A stretch of 64,000 nt of DNA from Pseudonocardia sp. HH130630-07 (GCF_001698125.1 NZ_CP013854.1:2356001-2420000); one strand, 5' to 3'; shown: positions 43,657 to 51,542, counted from the stretch's first letter. Notes: generated by a model from the letters alone, not told the origin. Translations and numbers: made by a program.

Positions 43657-44481
43657 GTGCTGATCGGCATGGTGTTCGCCGTGCTGGCGATGCTGTGCAG
43701 CACGGTCGCCGCGATCCTGCAGGCCGACGCGGCGAACCAGGGTGGCCGGACCACCGCGGTGCTCGCCCGTCCCCGCTTCGTCGGCGGGATCGGGATGGAC
43801 ATCGTGACCTGGCTCTGCATGGTCGTCGCGCTGCAGCACATCCCGATCTTCGCGGTCCAGGCCACGCTGGCCGGGGCGATCGCGATGACCGCCCTCTACG
43901 CCCGCTACGCCAGGGGCGAGTGGCTGCGCCCGGTGCACCGGCTCGCGATCGGGGCCAGCGTGCTCGGGCTCGCGCTGGTCGCCGGCAGCGCCGGGACCGA
44001 GCGCAAGGAGGCGCTGAGCGGGCACGGCACCACGGTCGCGGTCCTCGTCGGCGCGCTCGTCCTGCTCATGATCGCGACGCTGGCGACGAACCGGCAGACC
44101 AGGCCGTGGCCGTCGGCGGTGCTGGCCGGGCTCGGCCTCGGCGGCGGGTCCGTGTGCATCCGCGCGATGCACGTGTCGGACGGCTTCTCCGTCTCCGGCC
44201 TGCTGGCCGAGCCGCTGGTCTACCTGCTGCTGGGGATGGCGGTGACCGGCCTCTACAACTACGCCCGAGCGCTGCAGCTCGGCGACATCTCGACGGTGAC
44301 CGCGCTCTACATGGTCGTGCAGGTCGTGGTGCCCGGGATGGTCGGCATCACCCTGCTCGACGACACGGTGCGCCCCGGGTTCACCCCGATGCTGCTGCTG
44401 GGGCTCGCCCTGGTCGTCTACGGCACCGCCGTCCTGGCGCGCCGCCGTCCGGAGCGGCGGAGCCCCCCGCGGGTATCCTAA
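43657..44481 (+). CDS. DMT (drug/metabolite transporter)-like membrane protein
   Basis: 274 aa with 8-9 hydrophobic helices in two similar halves, as in EamA/SMR-derived permeases. It starts LIGMVFAVLAMLCSTVAAIL and contains GGIGMDIVTWLCMVVALQHIPI and, in the second half, YNYARALQLGDISTVTALYM, typical of the DMT fold. Close homologues in actinobacteria are annotated only as DMT family. Substrate unknown. A TAACGT box just after it serves the next gene. Confidence 0.78.
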   Translation: MLIGMVFAVLAMLCSTVAAILQADAANQGGRTTAVLARPRFVGGIGMDIVTWLCMVVALQHIPIFAVQATLAGAIAMTALYARYARGEWLRPVHRLAIGASVLGLALVAGSAGTERKEALSGHGTTVAVLVGALVLLMIATLATNRQTRPWPSAVLAGLGLGGGSVCIRAMHVSDGFSVSGLLAEPLVYLLLGMAVTGLYNYARALQLGDISTVTALYMVVQVVVPGMVGITLLDDTVRPGFTPMLLLGLALVVYGTAVLARRRPERRSPPRVS

Positions 44482-44484
44482 CGT
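44479..44484 (+). promoter_or_regulatory. -10 box of a leaderless promoter
   Basis: TAACGT at 44479-44484, 7 nt before the ATG at 44492, no Shine-Dalgarno. Confidence 0.5.
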
Positions 44485-44491
44485 CGCGCCC

Positions 44492-45214
44492 ATGGCCACG
44501 TTCGAGCGTCCGGGTGTCTCGCTGCACTACGAGGAGCGGGGTGGCGGCTTCCCCGTCCTGCTGATCGCCCCGGGCGGGATGCGCTCGACGATCGAGGCGT
44601 GGGGCAACGCCCCGTGGGACCCGATCGAGCACCTCGCCGGCCGGTACCGGGTGATCGCGATGGACCAGCGCAACGCCGGTGCGTCGACCGCCGAGGTGCA
44701 CGGCACCGACGGCTGGTCCACCTACACCGCCGACCAGCTCGCGCTCCTCGACCACCTCGGCGTCACCGAGTTCGCGGTGCTCGGCATGTGCATCGGCGGG
44801 TCGTACGTCGCGAGCCTGCTGGCCACCGCGCCGGAGCGGGTGCGGGCGGCCGTCACGCTGCAGCCGATCGGCCGGGCGGACAACCAGCACCTGTTCGAGG
44901 AGCGGTTCGACGACTGGCGGGCCGCCGTCGAGGCGGAACGCCCCGGCCCGCCGGACGCCGAGTGGGCGTCGTTCCGGGCGAACATGTTCGGCGGTGGCGG
45001 GATGCTCTTCTCCGTCCCGGACGAGGCACTGGCCCGGTTCACGACGCCGTGGCAGGTGCTGGCCGGCGGTGACCGGTTCCATCCCGAGGCGGTATCCCGG
45101 CGGATCGCCCTGCTCGCCCCCGGTGCCGAGCTGGTCGAGCAGTGGAAGGAGCCGGAGCACGTCGAGGCCGGGAAGGCCGCGGTGGACCGGTTCCTCGCCG
45201 CCCGTCTGGGCTGA
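44492..45214 (+). CDS. alpha/beta hydrolase with a Cys nucleophile
   Basis: 240 aa alpha/beta hydrolase fold: oxyanion loop APGGMRS, then DQRNAGAST, the nucleophile elbow GMCIGGS, acid Asp in GGDRFHPE and the His in EPEHVEAG. The elbow carries Cys where Ser is usual (GxSxG), as in dienelactone hydrolases, which lowers esterase and may favour lactone or thioester chemistry. No lid domain is obvious. Probably leaderless. Exact substrate unknown. Confidence 0.85.
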   Translation: MATFERPGVSLHYEERGGGFPVLLIAPGGMRSTIEAWGNAPWDPIEHLAGRYRVIAMDQRNAGASTAEVHGTDGWSTYTADQLALLDHLGVTEFAVLGMCIGGSYVASLLATAPERVRAAVTLQPIGRADNQHLFEERFDDWRAAVEAERPGPPDAEWASFRANMFGGGGMLFSVPDEALARFTTPWQVLAGGDRFHPEAVSRRIALLAPGAELVEQWKEPEHVEAGKAAVDRFLAARLG

Positions 45215-45264
45215 GCTCCGGTTCGTCCACGACGCCGCGGGCCCGGACCGCGCAGGATGGACCC

Positions 45265-45603
45265 GTGCCGGACTGGGACGACGTCGTGGGTATCGGATCG
45301 GGGCTGCCGGAGGTCGAGGAGTCGACCTGGTACCGGACCCCGTCGCTGAAGGTGCGCGGGAAGGGCTTCGTCCGGCTGCGCACCGAGAGCGACGACCTGC
45401 TCGTGGTGATGTGCTCGCTCGAGGAGAAGGAGGCGCTGCTGGCCTCCGGCGACCCGGCCTTCTCCACCACCGCGCACTACGACGGCCACGGGTCGATCCT
45501 GGTCGACCTCGAGCGCGTCGATCCGCAGCAGCTCGCCGAGCTGGTCGAGGAGGCCTGGCGGCGCAAGGCTCCGGCAGCGGTGGTGCGCCGGCACGACGGC
45601 TGA
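45265..45603 (+). CDS. MmcQ/YjbR family protein
   Basis: 112 aa. VEESTWYRTPSLKVRGKGFVRLR followed by MCSLEEKEALL and a DLERVDPQQLAELVEEAWRR end match the MmcQ/YjbR (DUF419) family, small double-wing DNA-binding-like proteins of unknown role. GTG 45265 is 6 nt after a CAGGAT box and has no Shine-Dalgarno. The next gene begins 14 nt after the stop. Confidence 0.85.
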   Translation: MPDWDDVVGIGSGLPEVEESTWYRTPSLKVRGKGFVRLRTESDDLLVVMCSLEEKEALLASGDPAFSTTAHYDGHGSILVDLERVDPQQLAELVEEAWRRKAPAAVVRRHDG

Positions 45604-45617
45604 GCGAGGATGCCGGT

Positions 45618-46631
45618 GTGCGCTACGTGGTGATCGGGGCAGGAGCGGTCGGCGGGACCATCGGGGCCCGGCTGCACGGGGCCGGCCGGGAGGTGGTGCT
45701 GATCGCCCGCGGCCCGCACCTGGCGGCGCTGCGGGAGCACGGACTGCGGCTGGAGACCCCGGACGGGCCCCGGACCTACCCGGTGCCGGCGGCCGCCGCG
45801 GTGTCGGAGATCGACTGGCGGCCCGACGACGTCGTCGTGCTGGCGGTGAAGTCGCAGGACACCGGGCCGGTACTGGAGACGCTGGCCGGGGTGGCGCCGC
45901 ACGTCACGATCGTGTGCGCACAGAACGGCGTCGCCAACGAGCGCACCGCGGCCCGGCGGTTCGACCGGGTGCAGGCCATGCTGGTGATCCTCCCGGCCGA
46001 GCACTACGAGCCGGGGGTGGTGATCGCCTCGTCGTCGCCGACGCCGGGGATGCTCGACGTCGGGTGCTGGCCGTCCGGGGTCGACGCCACCAGCACCGCC
46101 GTCGCCGCCGATCTCACGGCCGCCGGGTTCTCCTCGCACACCGACCCGGCGGTGATGGACGCGAAGTACGGCAAGCTGCTCACCAACCTGGGCAACGCCG
46201 TCGACGCGATCTGCGGGTTCGCCGACCCGGACGCCGCCCGGCTGGTCGAGGCGGCCACCGCGGAGGGGACGGCCTGCTACACCGCCGCCGGGATCACCGC
46301 CCGGACCGGCGACGACGACCGCGTCCGCCGCGAGGGCATCCTCACCGAGCGGCCGGTGGCCGGGCGGAGCCGGCAGGGCTCGTCGTCCTGGCAGAGCCTG
46401 CGCCGGGGCAGCGGCTCGGTCGAGGCGCGCTACCTCAACGGCGAGATCGTGGCCCTCGGGGCGGCCCACGGCGTACCGACCCCGGTCAACGCGGAGCTGC
46501 TGCGCGTGGCCGAGGAGATGGCCGCCGCGGGCGAACCCCCCGCCTCCCGCCGCGGCGCCACTCTCCTCCCCACCCCCCGCCGTTCCACTCATGGAGCTTC
46601 GGCCTCGCGACACGAGGCCGAAGCTCCATGA
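45618..46631 (+). CDS. ketopantoate reductase-like NAD(P) dehydrogenase
   Basis: 337 aa. The N-terminal Rossmann motif VIGAGAVGGTIGARL and VVLAVKSQDTGPVL plus AQNGVANE are those of ApbA/PanE reductases, and K/N residues of the C-terminal helical domain are in AKYGKLLTNLGNAVDAI. It may reduce 2-ketopantoate or a similar 2-oxoacid, but many paralogues act elsewhere. The last about 15 codons are encoded by palindromic repeat copy 2 and end inside it, so the C-terminus (THGASASRHEAEAP) is probably not native. Confidence 0.8.
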   Translation: MRYVVIGAGAVGGTIGARLHGAGREVVLIARGPHLAALREHGLRLETPDGPRTYPVPAAAAVSEIDWRPDDVVVLAVKSQDTGPVLETLAGVAPHVTIVCAQNGVANERTAARRFDRVQAMLVILPAEHYEPGVVIASSSPTPGMLDVGCWPSGVDATSTAVAADLTAAGFSSHTDPAVMDAKYGKLLTNLGNAVDAICGFADPDAARLVEAATAEGTACYTAAGITARTGDDDRVRREGILTERPVAGRSRQGSSSWQSLRRGSGSVEARYLNGEIVALGAAHGVPTPVNAELLRVAEEMAAAGEPPASRRGATLLPTPRRSTHGASASRHEAEAP

Positions 46632-46638
46632 GTGGAAC
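46582..46638. repeat. dispersed palindromic repeat, copy 2
   Basis: Perfect 26-bp arms (46582-46607 and 46613-46638) with a 5-nt loop CGACA. Twenty-one bp of each arm are identical to copy 1. It overlaps the 3' end of the ketopantoate reductase-like gene (stop at 46629-46631) and probably ends its transcript. Confidence 0.95.
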
Positions 46639-46676
46639 CGGGGAAAGGGGATGCGGGGGCGGTTAGCGTTCCGGGT

Positions 46677-47297
46677 ATGGGTGCACGGGAGATCCGGACG
46701 CTGGCCGAGCTGCAGGAGATCACCGGCGTGGCGTCGCAGCCGGCGCTGGCCAAGGAGCGGGACCGGCTGCTCGACGTGCACCGCGAGTGGCTGGCGGTGT
46801 CCCGGTTCGTGCTGCTGGCCACGTCCGGCGCCGACGGGACCTGCGACGTCTCGCCGAAGGGCGATCCGGCCGGGTTCGTGCACGTGGTCGACGACCGCAC
46901 CGTCGCCGTCCCGGAGCGGCCGGGGAACGGCCGGGTGGACGGCTGGCGCAACGTCCTGGAGAACCCACACGTCGGGCTGATCCTGCTCGTCCCCGGCCGC
47001 TCGGACACCCTGCGGATCAACGGCCGGGCGCGCCTGGTGCGCGACGCCGACTACTTCGACGCGCTCGCCGTCCGGGGCCGGCGGCCGCTGCTGGCCTGTG
47101 AGATCGCTGTCGAGCAGGTGTTCTTCCACTGCCCGAAGGCGTTCCTGCGCTCGGAGCTGTGGCGCTCCGGCACCTGGCCGGAGGCGGACCGGCTGCCGTC
47201 GGTGGCGGCGATCGCGAAGCAGCTGGCCCGGCCGGACGAGCCGCTGGAGCAGATCGAGCGGTACTACGGCGCGGAGTACGCCGAGCGGCTCTACTGA
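46677..47297 (+). CDS. PPOX-type FMN flavoprotein (pyridoxamine phosphate oxidase fold)
   Basis: 206 aa from ATG 46677, which follows a TAGCGT box by 7 nt and lacks a Shine-Dalgarno. SRFVLLATSGADGTCDVSPKGDP and NPHVGLILLVPGRSDTLRINGRA are the split-barrel FMN-binding strands, and the C-terminal FHCPKAFLRSELW fits the MSMEG_1061-type subgroup of F420/FMN-linked oxidoreductases. Substrate unknown. Confidence 0.85.
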   Translation: MGAREIRTLAELQEITGVASQPALAKERDRLLDVHREWLAVSRFVLLATSGADGTCDVSPKGDPAGFVHVVDDRTVAVPERPGNGRVDGWRNVLENPHVGLILLVPGRSDTLRINGRARLVRDADYFDALAVRGRRPLLACEIAVEQVFFHCPKAFLRSELWRSGTWPEADRLPSVAAIAKQLARPDEPLEQIERYYGAEYAERLY

Positions 47298-47371
47298 GCC
47301 GCGCCACCGGCCCGGACGGGTCACGCAGATTACATCGTCACCGCTGGTCAGCGGATGAATAATGGGTCCAC

Positions 47372-47755
47372 GTGAACACCCCCGTCCCGCCGGTCCGGCG
47401 ATCCGTGCGCGCCCTGCTGTCCGCCGTCCTCACCGCGCTGGCGATCCCGCTCGTGCTGGCCGCCGGGGCGGCGTTGCCGACGACGGCGATCGTGGCCGGG
47501 ATCGTGCTGGCGGTGTTCGTGGGGTCGGTCGTCCGGACGCTGGCCTGGGTGGCCGGTACGCCGGGCGGTGCCGCGGCGACGGTGCTCGCGTTGCACGCCG
47601 CGCTGGGGGCCGGGGCGGCCGTCGTCGTGCTGGGGGTGCTGGCCGTCCTCGCCGGTCCGGTGGCGTTGCTGGCGATCCCGCTGTTCACCGCGGTCGGTGT
47701 GGCCGCGTGGTGGGTCGGGACGGGCGACCCCGGCCCGGCGGGGCGGGCCGGCTGA
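47372..47755 (+). CDS. small hydrophobic membrane protein
   Basis: 127 aa with four hydrophobic helices (ALLSAVLTALAIPLVLAAG, TTAIVAGIVLAVFVGSVV, AAVVVLGVLAVLAGPVALL, IPLFTAVGVAAWWVG). No motif recognised. Starts at GTG 47372 after an AT-rich GAATAAT patch that may be its -10. It ends inside a palindromic terminator shared with the convergent gene. Confidence 0.6.
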   Translation: MNTPVPPVRRSVRALLSAVLTALAIPLVLAAGAALPTTAIVAGIVLAVFVGSVVRTLAWVAGTPGGAAATVLALHAALGAGAAVVVLGVLAVLAGPVALLAIPLFTAVGVAAWWVGTGDPGPAGRAG

Positions 47756-47774
47756 CCCGGCGGGCCGGGTCAGC
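47751..47774. terminator. bidirectional hairpin containing both stop codons
   Basis: GCTGACCCGG (47751-47760), loop CGGG, CCGGGTCAGC (47765-47774). Holds the TGA of the plus-strand gene (47753-47755) and of the minus-strand one (47770-47772). Confidence 0.7.
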
Positions 47775-48441
47775 GGGCCGGGTCCCCGGGCGCCGGTACG
47801 AGCCGGGCGGCCAGGGCCGGTAGCCCGGGACCGTCGAGCCGGTCCAGCACGGCCGCCCGCCCGCAGGCCGCGGCGAGCAGGTCGGTGCCGGGACCCCGTA
47901 CCTCGGTCCCGTCGCCGTATCCGGTGTCCGGACGCTCGGCCGCGACGAGGCGGAGCCCGTCGAGCCGCCCGCGCCGGACGAACGCGGCGGCCCGGCGGCC
48001 CGTCACGAACCCGAGTGCCGTGCCGACCGCCGCCGGGTCCGCCTCGAACCCGGCGCCGAGCGGGACCGTGACGTCCACGCTGTGCACCAGCACGTCGGTC
48101 AGCGGCCCGCGCGGCCCGACCCCGGCGACGGCGAACCGGCTGTCCGCGTTCGCCCGGATCGTGGCCACCAGCCCGGGCACCGGTGCCGCCGCGGCGGCGC
48201 GGGACATGCGGTCCATCGCCCGGTCGTAGCTCCCGCGTGCCCGCACCACCTCGTACAGGAGCGCGGCCCGCGGCGGGTTCGAGGCGATGCTCAGGTGCCC
48301 GACGACGTCGCGCACCCGCTAGCCGGCACACAGGCTGGGCCGGTCGAGCTGCTCCGGGGTGAGCCCGGCGGCCAGGTCGGCGAACCGCCGCCGCGCGACC
48401 GCGATCGCGGCGAACACGGTGTCGTCGGTGTAGGCGTTCAT
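47770..48441 (-). pseudogene. maleylpyruvate isomerase-family mycothiol-dependent enzyme, broken by an in-frame TAG
   Basis: One frame runs from ATG 48441 to the stop at 47770, but codon 41 (48319-48321) is TAG. Before it: AAGLTPEQLDRPSLCAG; after it: RVRDVVGHLSIASNPPRAA. Family members have Trp at this point (CAGWTVRDVVAHL), so TGG to TAG is the simplest change. The remainder is a full DinB-like four-helix domain plus the C-terminal domain. The start overlaps the regulator gene by 4 nt (ATGA). A downstream restart at GTG 48315 would lose the first helix. Confidence 0.85.
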
Positions 48442-49442
48442 GCCTGCTCCGCCGGCCCGCCGGTGCGCTCCAGCAGGACGGCGAGGCCGTCCAGGTGCCG
48501 GGCGAGCGCGTACTCGAACAGTTCCCCGAGATCCTCCGCGGTCCCCTCGGGGATGGCGGCCAGCAGCGGGTAGCGGGCCGGATCGACGGCGTGGCGCACC
48601 TGCGGTCGTCGCGTGACCCGCCACCGGTCGAGCGGGAGCCCGGAGTCCCGCTCGGCGTCGACCTCGGCGGCCACCGCGACGCCGATGTTCAGCACCAGGG
48701 ACTGCAGCGTCAGCATCTCGCGGACCCGGACGGCCATCGGCAGCCCGAGCCCGTCGAGCGCACGCAGCGTCCACTCGGAGTGCGCCATCATGTGCGGGAC
48801 CAGCATCGGCCGGGTGAGCGACACGGTGGCCGGCAGCCACAGGTGCTGCCGGAACAGCCGCCACTCCGCACGGGCGACGAGCTCGAGCTTCGCCCGCCAG
48901 CCCGGTGGCCCGGGGTCCGGGAGGACGACCTCGCCGAACGCGCTGTCGGCCATCTGCGCCAGCAGCTCGTCCTTGCCGGCGACCGAGCGGTACAGCGACA
49001 TCGGGCCGACGCCGAGGTGCGCGGCGAGCCGGCGCATCGACACCGCCTCGAGCCCCTCGGTGTCGGCGATCGTGATCGCCACCCGCAGCAACCGGTCCCG
49101 CCGTGCCTGCCCGTCGGGCCCGGCTGCTGCGGCCACGGTGGCGGCCGGACCGGGGGTCGCCGGGCGCTCGGGGCCCCGGCGGCCGCCGGTGGCGACGGTC
49201 GTGCCGGTGCCCGCTCGCCCGGTGACGACCGTTCCCGCTCCCGTCCGCGGCTCGACGAGACCCTCGTCGCGGAGGACGGCGGCGGCCCGGGTCGCGGTCG
49301 CGATGGCGACCCCCCAGCGCTGGGCGATCTGCCGGATCGACGGGACCCGGTCCCCCGGACGCAGCTCGCCGGACTCGATCCGGTCCCGGATCCGGCCCGC
49401 GATCACCCGGAACGGCGGCTCCGGCTGCCGGCTGGTCGACAT
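48438..49442 (-). CDS. GntR-TetR hybrid regulator
   Basis: 334 aa with two DNA-binding modules. Residues 10-75 are a GntR winged helix (VIAGRIRDRIESGELRPGDR, VPSIRQIAQRWGVAIATATRA), then an Ala/Pro/Thr linker, then at about 112-165 a TetR helix-turn-helix (LEAVSMRRLAAHLGVGPMSLYR), and a TetR_C ligand domain. This fused layout occurs in actinomycetes near drug-modifying or -exporting genes. GGAGGAGG precedes the ATG. It is coupled by 4-nt overlap to the broken isomerase-family gene. Confidence 0.88.
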   Translation of the reverse strand: MSTSRQPEPPFRVIAGRIRDRIESGELRPGDRVPSIRQIAQRWGVAIATATRAAAVLRDEGLVEPRTGAGTVVTGRAGTGTTVATGGRRGPERPATPGPAATVAAAAGPDGQARRDRLLRVAITIADTEGLEAVSMRRLAAHLGVGPMSLYRSVAGKDELLAQMADSAFGEVVLPDPGPPGWRAKLELVARAEWRLFRQHLWLPATVSLTRPMLVPHMMAHSEWTLRALDGLGLPMAVRVREMLTLQSLVLNIGVAVAAEVDAERDSGLPLDRWRVTRRPQVRHAVDPARYPLLAAIPEGTAEDLGELFEYALARHLDGLAVLLERTGGPAEQA

Positions 49443-49577
49443 GGGAGTCCTCCTCCGTGGTGCGCTGCCGGCGGAGCGTACTGGACGCGGGCACCCACGA
49501 ACTAGGACGCTGCCCGTTCCAGCTGCAGGGTCACCGGCGATACGGCGTAGCGTCCTGTCGTGCGGACCGGCCGCTGC

Positions 49578-50150
49578 TCAGTGCCCGGGACCTGCCCCCG
49601 GCCGCCGTGCCCCGCGCAGGACCATCTCGGTCGCCGCCACGACGGCGTCCGCCGGGACCGAGTCGGGGTCGATGGCCCGCTGGATGGCCAGGCCGTCCTC
49701 CAGAGCGTGGACGACCAGCGCGGTGAACGCGGCCCCGGCCCGGTCCACGCCCAGCTCGTGCGCCACCGCGCCGGTCAGCGCCTCCCGGGCGACGGTCTCC
49801 CGGCCGGCGAGCACCGACCGCTCCCCGGGTGCGCGGTTCAGGGTGTGGCGCACCAGCTCCAGTCGCAGTGCCAGCCACTGCTCGACGTGGACCGAGCGCT
49901 GCCGGTGCCACTCGCGCAGGGCCTCCCAGGTGTCGCCCCCGGCGGCGGCGAGCCCGGCCACCTCCTCCCGCTCGCGGTGGGTCCGCTCCTCCAGCAGGGC
50001 GGCGACCAGCTCGTCCTTCCCGGCGAAGTGCCCGTAGAACGCGCCACGGGTGTGACCGGCGCGCTCGGCGATCGTCTCCACCGACGCCCCGGCGACCCCG
50101 GACTCGGCGAAGACCTCCGCCGCCGCGGCGAGCAGCCGGGCCCGGGTCAA
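49578..50150 (-). CDS. TetR-family regulator, 5' end cut off by an insertion sequence
   Basis: About 190 aa from TTG 50150 (AGGAG at suitable spacing). HTH VETIAERAGHTRGAFYGHFAGKDEL is intact. The frame stays open up to the IS end at 50178, coding RRSRQESQA before the TTG. Joining the flank beyond the IS restores GTG CCG GCT AGG at 51130-51121, that is V-P-A-R-R-S-R-Q-E-S-Q-A-L-T-R-A, a normal TetR start overlapping the DUF6204 stop. The gene has thus lost its own start and upstream coupling; the TTG may still give a protein 12 residues shorter. Confidence 0.85.
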   Translation of the reverse strand: MTRARLLAAAAEVFAESGVAGASVETIAERAGHTRGAFYGHFAGKDELVAALLEERTHREREEVAGLAAAGGDTWEALREWHRQRSVHVEQWLALRLELVRHTLNRAPGERSVLAGRETVAREALTGAVAHELGVDRAGAAFTALVVHALEDGLAIQRAIDPDSVPADAVVAATEMVLRGARRPGAGPGH

Positions 50151-50175
50151 TGCCTGTGACTCCTGCCGGCTGCGC

Positions 50176-50760
50176 CTAGGGTGTGTCTCCCAATGCGCGG
50201 AGCCAGGTGACGATTGCCTTCAGGACGGCGCCGCCGCGGAAGGTCAGGGCGAGCTTGTCGTAACGGGTGGCCAGCCCGCGCCACTGCTTGACGTGGCAGA
50301 ACCCGCGCTCGACGACGTTGCGGTTTCGGTAGTCGACCGGATCGAATGCGGGCGGTCGGCCACCGCGTGAGCCCCGTCGTTTGCGGTGTCCCTGCTGGTC
50401 AGAGGGCTCCGGAATGACAGCGATGATCCGGCGCTCGCGCAGGTGCCGGCGGATCGCGCGTGAGGAGTAGGCCTTGTCCGCGCGCACGCGTTCAGGCCGG
50501 GTCCGGGGTCGTCCCGGGCCCGGTCGGGCGATGCTCAGGCGCGCCATCAGGTGCGGAAACATTGGCGAGTCGCCGCCCTGGCCGGGGCCGAGGAGGACCA
50601 CCAGCGGGCGGCCGTGCCCGTCAACGAGCTGGTGGATCTTCGTCGACAGCCCTCCGCGGGACCGTCCCAGCGCGTGATCTGCTGGTTCGGCGAGCAGATT
50701 CGTGTAGTTCGATCCGGCCCCCTGTGTCGCGCTTGAGGGTCGCGGCGTGCTGGTGGGCAC
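50176..50760 (-). CDS. IS5-family transposase, OrfB part
   Basis: Carries the second and third catalytic residues of the DDE triad: Asp in VRADKAYSSRAI and Glu in YRNRNVVERGFCHVKQWRGL, after the GRSRGGLSTKIHQLVD segment. It lacks the first Asp, which is in OrfA. It is expressed only if ribosomes shift from the OrfA frame; the shared stretch contains a run of five G (minus strand, 50718-50722) where a +1 (or -2) shift would join the frames. Confidence 0.88.
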   Translation of the reverse strand: MPTSTPRPSSATQGAGSNYTNLLAEPADHALGRSRGGLSTKIHQLVDGHGRPLVVLLGPGQGGDSPMFPHLMARLSIARPGPGRPRTRPERVRADKAYSSRAIRRHLRERRIIAVIPEPSDQQGHRKRRGSRGGRPPAFDPVDYRNRNVVERGFCHVKQWRGLATRYDKLALTFRGGAVLKAIVTWLRALGDTP

Positions 50761-51120
50761 GGATGATCGTGGAGTCCACGCTGACCGCCCACCCGAGCAC
50801 CTCGGCGGCGTCGGCCTCGACCAGAAGAGCAGCCAGGATGTGGTCCCAGGTGCCGTCGCCGCTGTAGCGGCGGTGCCGCTTCCACAACGTCTGCCACGGC
50901 CCGAACTCGGCTGGGACGTCGCGCCAGGGAAGCCCGCACCGATACCGGTAGATGATCCCCTCGATCACCCGGCGGTCATCGCGGAACGGGCGCCCGCGAC
51001 GACCCTCGGAGGAGGGCAACAGCGGCGCCAGACGGGCCCACTGGGCATCAGTCAGGACAGCGGTACGCGGCACCGATCAAGCATCGCGCACCCCGGTCCG
51101 CCTATCTGGGAGACACGCCC
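50179..51120 (-). mobile_element. IS5-family (IS427-type) insertion sequence
   Basis: 942 bp bounded by 14-bp terminal inverted repeats (GGGTGTGTCTCCCA at 50179-50192; TGGGAGACACGCCC at 51107-51120; one mismatch) and flanked by a duplicated TA (50177-50178 and 51121-51122). It holds two overlapping transposase frames. The two-frame DDE design, size and TA target match the IS427 group. Confidence 0.92.
50621..51073 (-). CDS. IS5-family transposase, OrfA part
   Basis: 150 aa. N-terminal DUF4096-like helix-turn-helix domain (TDAQWARLAPLLPSSEGRRG, RRVIEGIIYRYRCGLPWRDV) and the first catalytic Asp in VSVDSTIIRAHQHAA. After the G5 run it leaves the transposase frame and reads unrelated Arg-rich residues to its stop. 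Confidence 0.88.
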   Translation of the reverse strand: MPRTAVLTDAQWARLAPLLPSSEGRRGRPFRDDRRVIEGIIYRYRCGLPWRDVPAEFGPWQTLWKRHRRYSGDGTWDHILAALLVEADAAEVLGWAVSVDSTIIRAHQHAATLKRDTGGRIELHESARRTSRSRAGTVPRRAVDEDPPAR

Positions 51121-51461
51121 TAGCCGGCACGACGGTTCCGGCGGCGGATCGTGATGTCGTCCAGGCAGGTGGTGTCGGTCCGGTCGATCGTGACGGTGAC
51201 GCCGTGGGCCGCCGCCCAGGCGTGCACCGCGTGCGCGGCCGCCGCGCCCGCGCTCTCCCCCGGGTCGTCGGCGTCGTCGCCCTGGCGGGACTCGTGCCGG
51301 AACACCAGGCCGCGGAGTTCGGCCCCGTAGGTGACGGTGCCGTCGGAGGTGTGGCGGGCCGCGAGGACGCCGTGCTCGTGCGCGACGGCCCGCAGGTGCT
51401 CGCCCGCGGCGCCGGGCACGTCGGCGAACCGCCCCCGGAGGGTCACTCGGTAGGTGCGCAC
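51120..51461 (-). CDS. DUF6204 family protein
   Basis: 113 aa from GTG 51461 with GGAGGA just upstream. YRVTLRGRFADVPGA, then DGTVTYGAELRGLVFRHE and a final TIRRRNRRAG fit DUF6204, small actinobacterial proteins often next to TetR regulators. Its TAG stop coincides with the IS target site and is re-formed by the TA duplication, so the gene is undamaged. Before the insertion its end overlapped the start of the TetR gene by 11 nt. Confidence 0.75.
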   Translation of the reverse strand: MRTYRVTLRGRFADVPGAAGEHLRAVAHEHGVLAARHTSDGTVTYGAELRGLVFRHESRQGDDADDPGESAGAAAAHAVHAWAAAHGVTVTIDRTDTTCLDDITIRRRNRRAG

Positions 51462-51473
51462 CGGTCCTCCGAA

Positions 51474-51506
51474 TACGAAAGTGGATCCAGATACATTTTT
51501 GTATCT
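51474..51506 (-). promoter_or_regulatory. palindrome and TACGAAAGTG motif upstream of the DUF6204 gene
   Basis: AGATACA-TTTT-TGTATCT (51489-51506) is a perfect 7-bp dyad in an AT-rich island, next to TACGAAAGTG (51474-51483), a ten-mer that recurs at 52148. Probably a site of the neighbouring TetR regulator. Confidence 0.6.
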
Positions 51507-51542
51507 TAGCGCGCAGGGCGGCGTCCGCACACGACGTTCGGT

